Assembly: GCA_026770025.1 (NCBI GenBank)
Contig: JAMXDE010000012.1
Location: forward strand, 620,001-684,000
Source of the DNA: Craspedostauros australis
Taxonomy: Eukaryota > Bacillariophyta > Bacillariophyceae > Mastogloiales > Achnanthaceae
DNA: 64,000 bases
Direction: 5' to 3'
The notes under the pieces are model-generated. The model worked only from the letters and a program-made list of their open reading frames with translations. It did no database searches and was not told the origin of the DNA. The position numbers were made by a program, and so were the translations under genes. The first letter of the stretch is position 1. Each line of letters starts with the position of its first letter. Positions 1 through 9,888 of the stretch are shown one piece after another.

Positions 1-267
1 AAGACCCAGGCGAAGAAGAAGCGCCGCGAGCGTTCCGAGGCTGCCAAGAGGGACCCCAGCATCACCAGGAGCCATTCCAGACCGCGTGACCCATCCCAGG
101 TCGGGCTCTTCACAGAGGACGCTGTGAAGGCAGCAAAGAAGCTGGACAAGCAAGCTCAGAAGGGTTGGGTCGGCGGTGCTGGAGAGGGCGACAACCGCAA
201 GGCCGTGCACCTCGTGAAGTGGATGAATACCGGAAAGAAGCGCAATGGCACTCACTACTGCCGCTAA
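1..267 (+). CDS. NOG1: NOG1-type nucleolar GTPase, C-terminal end (partial at window edge)
   Basis: Reading frame 1 is open from the window edge to TAA at 265-267 and gives the last 88 residues of a protein. The tail is basic (KTQAKKKRRERSEAAKRD), then has SHSRPRDPSQVGL, AVKAAKKLDKQAQKG, GEGDNRKAV and a final GKK element. This matches the known order of the NOG1/GTPBP4 tail: an Arg/Ser-rich stretch, a PRD-S-VGL element, a Lys-rich helix with AQKK, a GE(A/G)DR element and a GKR..GK terminus. NOG1 is a nucleolar GTPase of 60S ribosome maturation. The GTPase domain lies outside the window, so the call rests only on the tail. The final residues (GTHYCR) are unusual, since the family normally ends in a basic GK..RR tail. 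Confidence 0.65.
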   Translation, partial: KTQAKKKRRERSEAAKRDPSITRSHSRPRDPSQVGLFTEDAVKAAKKLDKQAQKGWVGGAGEGDNRKAVHLVKWMNTGKKRNGTHYCR

Positions 268-524
268 GTTCCCGACTTTCGCTGACACGTACCAATACTA
301 GTCCGGTAGAGAAAGCACTCTGCTCACTCGTTTCTCACATACAAAACAAGGATACATTTAAAGTCGTCCTTTTGATGTAAGACAGAAATCTGTGCAATAA
401 ACTATTCGGAGTCATATCGTGTACATTATTCCATTTGCAATCCCATTTTGTGATGCTCCAATTAAGTGGCTTTCCAGGGTAGAGGCGAGAAATACACAAT
501 CCTACTGTATAGTATGATGTTCTA
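268..524. other. 3' flank of NOG1 up to the array boundary
   Basis: No gene seen. An AATAAA at 396-401 lies 129 bases after the NOG1 stop and could be its polyadenylation signal. From about 480 the DNA becomes rich in short TATTCTATTGTA-like words, and homology with the units of the tandem array starts at about 525 inside this stretch. Confidence 0.4.
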
Positions 525-701
525 ATGTATTGAGTTCTATTGTAGGGTATTCTATTGTATGATATGTTTGTGTATGGTGAAAATTGTGTGCGTCTGTATG
601 TAGACGGGCAGTGTGATGCTGTGGTATTCATGGTTGCGTACTCGTTCGACAATTGGCTGCAACCGCATCTGCGACTTCAAGTCTAAGCGCAGGAAAGCAA
701 G

Positions 702-2028
702 CTACTGAACCATCATGGCTGGCAGCACCTTGTGCAGAACAGGACTGAACCATTGCTGGACGATGTCCCTCGATCCGTACCATCTCGATTCCGAGGCTTC
801 GGATGCGTCAGATGTGTGTTGATCGTGCTCATGTTGATGCTGATGCTGGTTCTGCAGCATGGAGGTGTGGTACACGTTGTCCAAGGTGATCTGGAGATTG
901 GAACCCTCCAGGTGCGCAAGCGGGACAGGGACGATGCCATCGCCGTCCTGGTGTCCTTGACCAGACAGCAACTTGTACGATTGGTACGCAAGCATGTGAT
1001 CAGCATCTGGCTGTGAGGTGATGGTGTTTGGAGAAGGGATGTGTGCTTGCTGCTGCTCGACGTTCAATGCGGATCCGGCAGCAGACACGTAGAAGAGACG
1101 GTCGTTGAAGAAGGCACCTGGGAAGGTGTCGTGAACGATACGGAGTGCACCGCCGGTGATGTCAACGGAGCCCTTGGGGCATGGGATGTGGGGAGACCCG
1201 AGCGTGACGATTCCCAGGATGCTGTCGATGTCAATCTGCAGATCCTTGCCGTTGGTGTCGTCCATTCCGTATCCGACAGCGGCTCTGTTTGTTGGAAGGA
1301 GGCGAATGGTGAATGGTGAATGATGAACGTGATGATGCATGGAGGGAGAACGCGAGGGGTGATAGTGTGAGTGAAATGAATGGAATAGAGCAGAGTAAAG
1401 CAGAACACTGAAGCATGCACAGGAGCAGTCGCACAGGAGCAAAGCCGCACCAAACTCACCTTGCGAGCCAGCCACCGGCGGAGTGTCCCACCAGGATGAT
1501 CTTGGCGGTCGTGCCTTCCTCGTTGGCGACATCCTGGATTCTCTTGACCTCTTTCGCCACCTTCTGAAGGTACCATCGGTACGCCCACTTGGTTGCTGGT
1601 GCCTTGAAGGTCATGAAGTCGAGATCGCACATGCCGAATGCAATGGTCTGTGCCCAATCATGTCGCTGGAGTGGCAGGACGTGGATGTGATCCATTGCGT
1701 TGGTCATATCGTTGTCGTTGTTGTTGTTGTCGTTGTCGTTGCTCCACCATCCAGCGTCGATGGCTTGCTGTGCGATGTTGGGAACCAGGTCGTCGACGTA
1801 GTCGCTGGCTGCGGTTGCGAAGCCTGGAAGAACGAGGACGTGCGTTTGCTGTGGATTGATGTGAGTTGCCGTGGCGGCTGGTGGCGGTCCTTGTCGTGTG
1901 TGTGTGGTTGATGTTTTTGACGCCGATGGCGTGTTGTGTGTCACCCACGCTTGGCAGTTTGTGATTGAGTTGCACAAACACAGCAGCGTGAGTGTGATGA
2001 GTGCCGTCGTGTTGTTGTATGCTGTCAT
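702..2028 (-). CDS. Plastid-type alpha/beta hydrolase (lipase-like), copy 1
   Basis: Two exons on the minus strand: 2028-1460 and 1284-702, joined across a 175-base intron with a GTGAGT donor and an AACAG acceptor. Together they encode 383 residues. The fold is a Ser hydrolase: VLVLPGF (64-70), nucleophile elbow GHSAGG (181-186, Ser183), TLGSPH (218-222), GDGIVP (304-309, Asp305) and NVYHTS (His329). These three would form the triad, by inference. The N-terminus has a signal peptide (core LTLLCLC) followed by CQA|W, resembling the diatom plastid cleavage site with Trp instead of Phe. An Asn/Asp tract (97-107) is low complexity. Similar PGF...GHSAGGWLAR hydrolases occur in plants and cyanobacteria; the substrate is unknown. 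Copy 1 differs from copies 2 and 3 at Thr12 and Asp166. The ATG at 2028 is chosen because it starts the signal peptide. Confidence 0.75.
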
Positions 2029-4036
2029 TGCGGTTGCTGTTATTGTTGTTGTTGCTGTTTGTTGTTGTTGCGGTTTGTGGAGCGGATGGATTTGTATTTT
2101 GTGAGAGGAAGGTTGATCCGCTTTGTTTTGCTTTGCTTTCCCACAGACAAAACAAGAGGATGGAGAACGTGCCAGCTTGCCGATTCAAGAGCGGCAACCT
2201 CCGCAATCTGTCATACAGGTTCCAGTCATGGCGGAATACATGCGGGTGCAGAGGACACAACGCCTGGAGCAGTCTCAGCCACACTTCCATCCCCAAGCAT
2301 TGGTCTTGTTCGGCACAGGAAATACAGGTGGGTCCACAAGCAGCGAGCACTCGCAAAAGAAACGAAGTTGCAGTGTTGTGTGGTGGTGAAAGTGAGCTTC
2401 ACTGAACGTGTGGAAACATGAACACCGGTTTGTCATGAATTCGTTGCCACGTCCATCCTCGATGGCCAATCAGAAGCCTCTACCAGTCTTCCGTCAACAC
2501 AACTCCAATGGCCTCACACCCAACCACGAACAACACGTTACGAAAGACAACATCCCTTCTCCCCACACAACAAGAACAACAACAATACGAGATGCACAGT
2601 TGGGCGTGCTGGTAGTGAATGACTTATCCTGCTCATTCCAACTGTTAATTGGTTCTCGGAGAAAAGCCCATTAATCCGCAAACATCATCATCATTGCGCT
2701 ACAAGTACTCAAGAGAACAACAACAAGAACAACAAGACAACGGCCCTTCACGACTCAACCAGTTCACATTTTCACCAAACAAGATGGAGCAAACTGGTCG
2801 CAGAGCAACTGCAGAGATGAGGATGGATGGTATGTGTGGTACGCATGGCGAAGATGGTATTGGTTTGCATGATTGGGTCTGTATCACCATGATGATGATG
2901 ATGATCAGAAGCACGCGAGACGTCGCATTGTCGCCAGTCTATCACTGTGCGGGTCTCCGTTCTCGCCTTTGCAGTTGCGGATGCTGCCGCGGTCGCCCGC
3001 CACAACTGTACGCCATACTCGGACTCAAATAGAGAGGTACACAGAGTAGCTGGTCGTCAAGTGTCGCACGATTGGTGACGGTGCTCAAGCTGCTGTTCCC
3101 TGTCAATCCTCCATCATCACGAAAGCTGCTGGACTACTGGGTTGCATGTACAGGCTTCGAACATGTGTAGGTCGTCTGTGTGGATGATGAGACGTGCACA
3201 TCTGTCGGGGTATGAATACCTGTCGAGAGAGAAGAGGAGGAAGGATGGCACGATCAGGAGGATGTCCATGGTTCGGACTTGCAGCGCGCGAGTATCGTGC
3301 TGTTTTGTGTTGCTTGGCGTGACGGCATCCATGGACTGGTATGCATGGTGAGGAGTTTTGCGTTGTCACTCTGCCTTTGCTTGGGCCAAAGTATGTGGTA
3401 TGTGGTATGTGATTTGATTTGGGATTGGGATCACCACACAAGACCAACCCCTCCGGATTCACCGGTGTTGTTGCATCATTGCTCTGGCCTTGTTCGGGCC
3501 TGGTTGAGTGTTTGTGTGTGGGCACCAATTGTTCGCCGCTGGCATGAACTGGTGAATGACGTGTTTCGACAGCCAACCAGATCGCTTCTCCACATTTCGG
3601 GATTGGCAATTGAATTTTGTTGGGAGAAGGGAGACGATAAGTGGGGATTGGTCAAACTGGTGGCGTTGCTGTGAATGGCGATTCTACATAGAGTATTATG
3701 ACGCTAACGCCCACGAACCATACAAATGATGTCACGAACGAATGCAATTCACGTTGTTGCTGTGCCCGTTGTGCCCGTTGTGTTTTTGGCTTGTCGTTCT
3801 TGTCCCTCTGTGCAGTCTTCTCCATTGTGGTTGTGCTCGTGAATGTGCGCAACTGTGCGTTGGTGTGGATTCTTCCGATGTCCATCCTCTCCTCACAAAA
3901 TCAAAAGCAACACAAACACAACAGCCACAACAACAGCAACAACAACCACAACAACAACAACGAAGCAAAAGAGGACAATCAGACTCCACCAAATCAACAA
4001 CACACAACACACACACACAACACACACAATACAATC
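2029..4036. other. Divergent intergenic region of unit 1
   Basis: Two kb between the start codons of the minus-strand hydrolase and the plus-strand lumen protein, so it probably holds both promoters. Open frames here on either strand show no family signature and differ between units, so none is called. It contains a GTT/GTTGTT tract near 2040-2085 that is 36 bases longer overall than in units 2 and 3, and CAA and CA repeats just upstream of 4037. The last differences between units 1 and 2 lie here, at about 3200-3231. Confidence 0.5.
3903..4033 (+). repeat. CAA/CA-rich simple sequence in the 5' leader of the lumen-protein gene
   Basis: Repeated CAACAACAG and CAACAAC words are followed by an (AC)n run, ending directly before the ATG at 4037. 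The same sequence occurs at 18717-18847 and 33531-33661. An upstream in-frame ATG at 3698 would add 113 residues made largely of this low-complexity sequence. Confidence 0.7.
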
Positions 4037-4924
4037 ATGATCATGAACAGCAACAGCAAGCCAACCACATCCAGTGTCAAGCTCTCCCTTTTCCTTGGAC
4101 TCCTCGTCCTCGCAGCACCATGCGCCAACAACCAAGCACAGGCATTCACCACAAGACAGCCAGCATCAGCCAACACCCAGCTCTTCGCCACCATGTTCGA
4201 GTCCGAGCAACCATCGGCATCCCGTTTCGCATTCCTCCAGAACGCCAGACAAGCCATCTCATCCAACGTGCCACAACAATCATTCCAGGATGCAGCCACA
4301 CCTGCCGATCCTCTCTGGAGCACCACCGCCAACGCTGACGCCACACCATCCCTGCCATCAACGTCGACATCCCGACGTGCATGGATGCATTCCATGGCCG
4401 CATTGGCCGTCGCCGCCACATGCACAACGGAACAGAAGCAGCTCAACCTGTCGGACGAGCAACTGGCACAGATCATCATCAGCGACATCGTCAACAAGAA
4501 GTCGCTCGTCACCGCCGATGTCACCAAATCCATCTATGACGAGCAGGCCACCTTCAAGGACGGATCCGACCTTGACGGCAAGTACTACCGCGAGCAATGG
4601 GTCCGCGGCTGCCGCATGCTCTTTGACGCAGCTGAATGCGAGTCGCGACTCATCGAGGACACCCTTTCGGTGACCAAGCACGCCGTGACCTTCCGCTTCG
4701 AGGAGGACTTGACATTCCGCGGTCCATTCTCGCCCAAGTGCTTCCTGAGCGGAACCGTCGTCATGAAGCGCTGCCCAGTGTCCGGACTGATCAAGTCTTA
4801 CGAGGAGATCTGGGACAAGGATGTGTCAAGCATCGTGAAGTCTGCGAAGCTTCAGGGCGGCAACCGCATGACCGACCTCTTCATGGCTCGTCTTCAGTCT
4901 TCGGATGACAGTGTCATGGCATAA
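4037..4924 (+). CDS. Probable thylakoid-lumen SnoaL/NTF2-like protein, copy 1
   Basis: The 295-residue protein starts at ATG 4037, which opens a clear signal peptide (LSLFLGLLVLAAPCA, 16-30). AQA|F follows at 34-37, the diatom plastid cleavage motif. A second targeting element, STSRRAWMHSMAALAVAA (110-127), has twin Arg113-Arg114 before a hydrophobic stretch, as in Tat-type thylakoid-lumen transfer signals. The mature domain (about 135-285) reads like the SnoaL/NTF2-like fold of DUF2358 proteins: LAQIIISDIV, a YDEQATFKD segment, and C-terminal strands with GPFSPKCFLSG and YEEIWD. The biochemical role is unknown. An in-frame ATG at 3698 gives 408 residues but hides the signal peptide behind a repetitive tail, so it is not preferred. 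All three copies encode the same protein. Confidence 0.7.
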   Translation: MIMNSNSKPTTSSVKLSLFLGLLVLAAPCANNQAQAFTTRQPASANTQLFATMFESEQPSASRFAFLQNARQAISSNVPQQSFQDAATPADPLWSTTANADATPSLPSTSTSRRAWMHSMAALAVAATCTTEQKQLNLSDEQLAQIIISDIVNKKSLVTADVTKSIYDEQATFKDGSDLDGKYYREQWVRGCRMLFDAAECESRLIEDTLSVTKHAVTFRFEEDLTFRGPFSPKCFLSGTVVMKRCPVSGLIKSYEEIWDKDVSSIVKSAKLQGGNRMTDLFMARLQSSDDSVMA

Positions 4925-5479
4925 ACCAATGCGCTGCAGCACGACGAGGCTTGTTGTGAATCCTCACGCATCCCCGTGCACATACATTCTCGCACATCTC
5001 CACACGCAATTTTTCACGCAAGGAAGTGAATCTCATCACGACCGAGCACCAACACCAATACAGCAACCATCTACACAGCAACCATACAGCACCCCATACA
5101 CCATAGAACATAGAACATAGAATACAATAGAATACACTCAATAGAATACAATAGAATACAACAAAAAATACAATACACAATCAACCACTCTACAATCATC
5201 ATCTTGTGTTCGCAGAGCGTTGAGCAGTCTACTCTCTGCCATGGTGTCAAAATCACGCCACAAATCGCTTTGTCCTCAATGTGTGCGCGTCTCCATGCGA
5301 TCGTTTCACATCCGTTTTGTTCGAAACCAATGCGTTCCACCGACAGCATACGACCACGTACAACCACACATGCCTTCACGACATTCATTGAACCTGACTT
5401 TGCATCACTCACAATTTCAACCATTGCAATCTCTGCAATGCATCGCAGCAACAAGAAGCAACAAACAACAACAGCCAAG
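4925..5479. other. Spacer between lumen-protein gene and SIT, with ATAGAATACA repeats
   Basis: No gene seen. At 5103-5170 it holds a cluster of short direct repeats built on ATAGAATACA and ATAGAACAT, repeated at 19917-19984 and 34731-34798. These words are the reverse complement of the TATTCTATTGT words at the left edge of the array (about 540-560). Confidence 0.6.
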
Positions 5480-7867
5480 ATGGATCCCATTCAGCTCGTC
5501 AAGTCGGTGTACTCCACCGGACTCTTCATCTTCTCGATCACCATCGTCTGCGGACTCATCTTCAATGAGTAGACCAAGGTCTCGTCCGAGGTCCACCCAG
5601 TGGTCGCCGTCGTCATCATGATCGCCACCCTCGTCTGGCTCAACATGGCGGAGGGAGGACAGGGTTCTCTCGTCGGTCTCCCACCAGTCGACCGCGACCT
5701 CTACGTCGAATCCCACCCAACCAGCCACAAGTGCACCTCCCTCGCCCACAAGGGTGACAACCTCGATCACTACCTCATAGGACGTCAGTTCATGGTCCTC
5801 CTCATGGTCTTCACCATCAACCAGTGCGGTGCCCCGCTCGCCGACGCCGAAGTCTTCGGACTCCCAGACATCATCATCCAGATCTTCCTCGGATCCGGAG
5901 CTGCCATGATCCTCATGGCCGCTCAAGCCGGACAGCTCAACTCCCAAGTCAACGCCTCCCTTTGCATGCTTGACTGCGTCAACAACTTCTTCGCCGTCTT
6001 CACCCTCTATGTCGCCCTCGCCATCGACTTCTCTGGACTTCTGCACTCGTGCTACCTCGTCCAGATGTTCTTCGTCTGGGCCTCCGGCAAGGAAATCGAG
6101 TCGAAGGAACCACCACGTGACGGTGCCCAGAACCTCTTCTACTGGGGCCGCATCCTCATCTCCCTCGCCATCCTGTGCTACGCCATGGTTGGCATCCTCC
6201 TCTTCCTCTTCATGTCCATCGTGGGTATGCTCGAGGGTATGCAGATCGCCTTCTTCGCTGTCGCCAAGCTTCCAAAGGAGGAGCGTGGAGACCACCCAAT
6301 GGCCCGCAAGACCTGCAAGCTCCTCTTCCGCGTGACGGACGCAACCTTCCAGGATTCATGATCGGACGTCAGATCTGCGTGACCATGTGCTTCTTCATCA
6401 TCGCCCGTGTCACCACTCTCGATGTCGAGGTCGGAACTGGCAAGAACATCTTCAGAGTCTCCGATTGTCGAGATGTACATGTGAGTATATGTCGAAATGT
6501 ACGTGTATATGTGCATCGTTCACCCGCTATTCTCTCATACGCACTTGGACGGTATAACTACATTCGTGTCGATAGTATGCTGTGATTCGTCAGAATTACA
6601 GGGGAAACGGAACACACGAAAAGGGGCAAGATTTCTGGAGGAAATTTGCAAATGACGATTTCTGAGAGAATTGGAAGATCGTCCGTCCATCCATCAATGG
6701 TACCAAGAGAATCTCGAGGTACTTCCCAACTAAACCTCAGATGACAATATCATCTGACAGACCACTGCATCACCAATGGAACGTGACATCTGGAGAGCAG
6801 AAGGACACCTACTGACGTCGACAGGATGTCAACATGTCACCACGTCGACATCTGTCTCCGAGTCAGAGCAGGAGGTGAAGATCCGATGACCGAAGGGCAT
6901 CAGCATCATGGATACAGAAGGTGAACTTCAAATGGCGAGTACTCATGGAGTAAGAGCCAGTACTGAATGAACAGAGTGTCGAATACGGAGTACGTATCGA
7001 ACACGGAGTATCTTGCGCGACGAGCACACGATGTTGAGAGAGAGAGAGAGAATACAGAGAAGAGCGAGAGAGCATCTCGCGTACCGACTCATAGTCGGAG
7101 ACTGAATCTACGAAACAGATTGAAGCGCCGAGAGCATCGGGCAAGAGAACGGCGTACACCAAGAGGATTGGAGTAGCCAACTAGTGAAATAGCAAACAGA
7201 AGACTATCAACCAACACCATCTTCCACGATCATAGGTTACCGTGCGCGGAACTTGCCAACATCCGATAGCACCCAGGAATTCTTCAACACTGGACTTCTC
7301 GGAGCCCTCATCACCACCATCATCGCCTCCATCACATGGCAGTTGGTTGCATCCGTCTTCCCAATCGCCTTCCTCTCCAACCCAATCGTCTACATCTTCC
7401 TCCAGTTCTGTCTGTTGTTGGAAGCTACTGGTATCTGCTCCGGAGCCTGGGTTCTTGCTTCCATCCACAAGGCCGTCTCTGGCTTCCAGTTCGATGAGGT
7501 GTGCATTGGCACCCCAGAGGAACGCGCCGCCGGCATGAAGCCAGATCACAAGAGCAACCGCAATCTGCACCTTGGAACCAATGTGCTTGGTGGTGAGGCC
7601 GGTTCCACCGCCGTTCCAAAGGAATACCTCGAGCTCCAGAAGGCTCTGGCCGCACAGACCGAGTCTTACTCCGTCCGTCGCGAGCGCATCCTGTCGAACA
7701 TCAAGGGACTCCGCGAGGAGATCAATTCGTGCAGCAACGACGACGAGGATGCCGCCGTCTTCGAGTCTGCCCTTCGCATGGAGACTGCTTCCATGAACAA
7801 GCTGAACCAGGAGGAGAACGAGAGCTCCGAGGCTGACGCCGATGAGGAGATGGGAGTGCAGAAATAG
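5480..7867 (+). pseudogene. SIT: Silicon transporter (SIT) pseudogene, copy 1
   Basis: The frame starting MDPIQLVKSVYSTG is a diatom silicon transporter, the multi-pass plasma-membrane family that imports silicic acid. Signatures are AEGGQGSLVGLPPVDRDLY (57-75), GRQFMVL (GRQ 101-103), a LEGMQIAFFAVAKLPKEERG segment, and IGRQICVTMCFF. The two EG.Q and two GRQ sites are the proposed silicic-acid-binding positions. It is dead in several ways: TAG at codon 31 where the family has Gln in EEQTKV; a 66-base in-frame loss after CYAM that removes a loop and membrane segment still present in copy 3; a one-base loss after LLFR; and a solo LTR at 6466-7261. The C-terminal part (EERAAGMK, helix, GVQK, TAA-free end at TAG 7865) is otherwise well kept. 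TAG is not a sense codon here, because neighbouring genes end on it. Confidence 0.9.
6466..7261 (+). mobile_element. Solo LTR in SIT copy 1
   Basis: A 796-bp non-coding insertion in SIT beginning TGTCGAGATG and ending TTGCCAACA, flanked by the 6-bp duplication TCCGAT (6460-6465 and 7262-7267). The TGT...ACA ends, the target duplication and the lack of coding sequence fit a solo LTR of an LTR retrotransposon; the Copia or Gypsy side cannot be told. The homologous site in unit 3 is empty. The insertion predates the duplication that made unit 2, which carries the same copy. It includes a GA-repeat tract near 7030-7050. Confidence 0.7.
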
Positions 7868-8295
7868 GCACGTCAACGTATGATATTTCACATGATAATC
7901 TGGCGCAACCACAGTGCGCCGCATCAACACATGGATCACGACTCCGATGGTATGTCTGAGATGTATCGTGAATCTCAGACCATGTACCGCTTTCCTCCAA
8001 GAGATGCAAAGTGCAATCGCATGCCATACATATACCTGCCACAACATATCGCAACACGTCGCAATACATTACGGCGTATGGGCTGGACAGAGGTACCATG
8101 ACCTTGCAACACGAAGCGGCGTTCAGCACAGAACAGCGTACAATCCTCTCATAGTGAAGTAATTGTTGTCCACTGAAAAATAGTCCAGTAACGACTGATT
8201 TATGTCAACGATGGATGTTAAGCATTTGACAGCTACTCATGGAGATTCCATTGACAGGTGGTTGGTTGGTTTTTGTCCAATTTATAGCCATGCTC
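7868..8295. other. Convergent 3' spacer between SIT and the minus-strand ankyrin gene
   Basis: 428 bases between the SIT stop and the stop of the oppositely oriented ankyrin gene. No coding sequence is seen. The first ~115 bases are still homologous to the 3' flank of the unit 3 SIT. Confidence 0.5.
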
Positions 8296-9888
8296 TCATG
8301 AAGCAAGAATGGTCAAGTAGTCGACAACATCAGCGCGGCCCTTTTTAATCGCAATATCCAGCGCAGTCAAGCCACTGCTGGTCTTGATGCTGATGTCTGC
8401 GTTGCACGATTCTACCAAGTACTTGACGACTTCCAATTCACCATTCCCACTTGCCCACCAAAGTGCTGTACTGCCAATCTTGTTTTGAATGTCGATTTCT
8501 GCGTTGCACGATTCCACCAAATACTTCACGACCTCCAATCTACCATTGAAACACGCTTGGTGCATCGCAGTGTTGCCAGACCTTATGGTTTTGATGTTGG
8601 CATTTGCGTTGCAGACTTTCACCAAATACTTCACGATCTCCAATCTACCATTGAAGCACGCTCTGTGCAGTGCAGTGTTGCCAGACCTGTTGGTTTTGAT
8701 GTTGATATCTACCTTGCCTTGTTCAACCAACGACTTCACAACGTCGAGATGACCATCAGCGCTTGCGCGATGGAGTATCGATCGACCATCCTTGCCTTTG
8801 ACGTTCAAATCGACAGTAGGTGCTGCGACCAGATACTTGACAACCTCGAAGTGGCTGTTGCGATATGCCTTGTAGAGTGGAGTCTCGTGCTTGTCGTTCT
8901 TCGCGTTGATATTGGCTTTGCCGGATTCAACCAGCCACTTCACAACATCGAGATGGCCATCGCCACTTGCGAGATGGAGCACGGTGTTGCCATCTTTGTG
9001 TTGGGAGTTGGGATGTATGCTTGGTGTTCCGATGAGATGCTCGACAACATCGAAGTGGCTGTGGCAATATGCCTTGTAGACTGGAGTCTCGCGCTCATGA
9101 TTCTCAGCATTCACGTTGGCTTCGCCTGATTCCAACAAATACTTCACCAACCATTTCACAACATCCAAATGACCGTTTCTACAAGCAATATGGAGCGCGG
9201 TATCGCCGTCATTGTTCTGGACGTCGATGGCCACAGTACGAGCCTCCATCACATACTTCAAAATGTGAAGATGACCCTTCCGACACGCATTGTGGATCGC
9301 AGTATTGCCAAATTCATCTTGGACATTGATTTCCACTCCACATGATCCAACGAAGTACTCCACAACATCCAAGTGTCCATGAAGACACGCGGCATGGAGG
9401 GCATTCTCACCCTTCTCATCTTGCACGAGAGCGCTTGCAGAATGTGACTCGATCAGAGTCTTCACGATGGCCACATGACCCTCGGTACAAGCGTCGTGGA
9501 GTGCCACCTTGCCGGAGTTATCCTGGAGGTTGACATCTGCGGCATGCGATCCGGCCAGGTATTCCACGACATCAAGGTTGCCCTGTGCGCATGCATAGTG
9601 TAGCGCAGTCTCTCCATCCATGGATTTGGCATTGACGTTTGCTCCGCATGATTCCATCAACTGTTTGATCGTTTCAAGTTGGCCGTTGGAGCATGCGAAG
9701 TGGAGTGCAGTCTTGTCGCGGTCATCCTTGATCGTGTCGATGGAGGTTTGTGGGAATGCTGTCTTCCACGCAGTGAGGGTATCCATGTCTCCTTGTTCTG
9801 CGGCGCGTAGGAGATCCTGATGGGTGATGATTGACGGGGATGCATCATCAGAGGTCGACTTGGGCGGAATGAGAGACGGTGAGGTCAT
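8296..9888 (-). CDS. Ankyrin-repeat protein (14 repeats), minus strand, copy 1
   Basis: The first ATG in this frame is at 9888 (MTSPSLIPPKSTSDD); the frame is open further upstream but without ATG. The product is 530 residues: a Ser-rich leader, then HQDLLRAAEQGDMDTL and 14 ankyrin repeats of about 33 residues (consensus DG.TALH.AC..GHLDVVKYLVES..A.VN.Q.) running to the C-terminus, with no other domain. Repeats 6-10 alternate two types, GHLDVVKWLV and ETP(V/L)YKAY..SHF(D/E)VV, so a two-repeat block was duplicated. Repeats 10-13 are very alike (SGNTA.H.ACFNGRLE.VKYLV). Ankyrin repeats bind proteins; the partner is unknown. Its 3' end faces SIT and its 5' end faces the second ankyrin gene. The unit 2 copy appears identical. 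Confidence 0.85.
   Translation of the reverse strand: MTSPSLIPPKSTSDDASPSIITHQDLLRAAEQGDMDTLTAWKTAFPQTSIDTIKDDRDKTALHFACSNGQLETIKQLMESCGANVNAKSMDGETALHYACAQGNLDVVEYLAGSHAADVNLQDNSGKVALHDACTEGHVAIVKTLIESHSASALVQDEKGENALHAACLHGHLDVVEYFVGSCGVEINVQDEFGNTAIHNACRKGHLHILKYVMEARTVAIDVQNNDGDTALHIACRNGHLDVVKWLVKYLLESGEANVNAENHERETPVYKAYCHSHFDVVEHLIGTPSIHPNSQHKDGNTVLHLASGDGHLDVVKWLVESGKANINAKNDKHETPLYKAYRNSHFEVVKYLVAAPTVDLNVKGKDGRSILHRASADGHLDVVKSLVEQGKVDINIKTNRSGNTALHRACFNGRLEIVKYLVKVCNANANIKTIRSGNTAMHQACFNGRLEVVKYLVESCNAEIDIQNKIGSTALWWASGNGELEVVKYLVESCNADISIKTSSGLTALDIAIKKGRADVVDYLTILAS

Noticed and set aside
3103-3609. 168-codon minus-strand frame upstream of the lumen-protein gene (repeated at 17917-18423 and 32731-33237)
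   Set aside because: Its conservation between units is explained by the duplication. The composition is simple (His/Pro/Ser) and no family is recognisable.
3698-4036. N-terminal extension of the lumen protein from the in-frame ATG at 3698
   Set aside because: It would bury the signal peptide behind a tail encoded by CAA and CA repeats. The ATG at 4037 gives a textbook diatom plastid presequence.
5568-5574. TAG at SIT codon 31 as a reassigned or read-through codon
   Set aside because: Other genes here (SAPS, MGDG synthase, golgin, PI4K) end on TAG, so TAG is an ordinary stop. No splice sites frame it either.
6466-7261. The SIT insertions as introns of the introner type
   Set aside because: The GT and AG candidates do not sit at the edges, the remaining bases would not keep the frame (47 extra), and the TGT...ACA ends with 6-bp duplications fit solo LTRs better.
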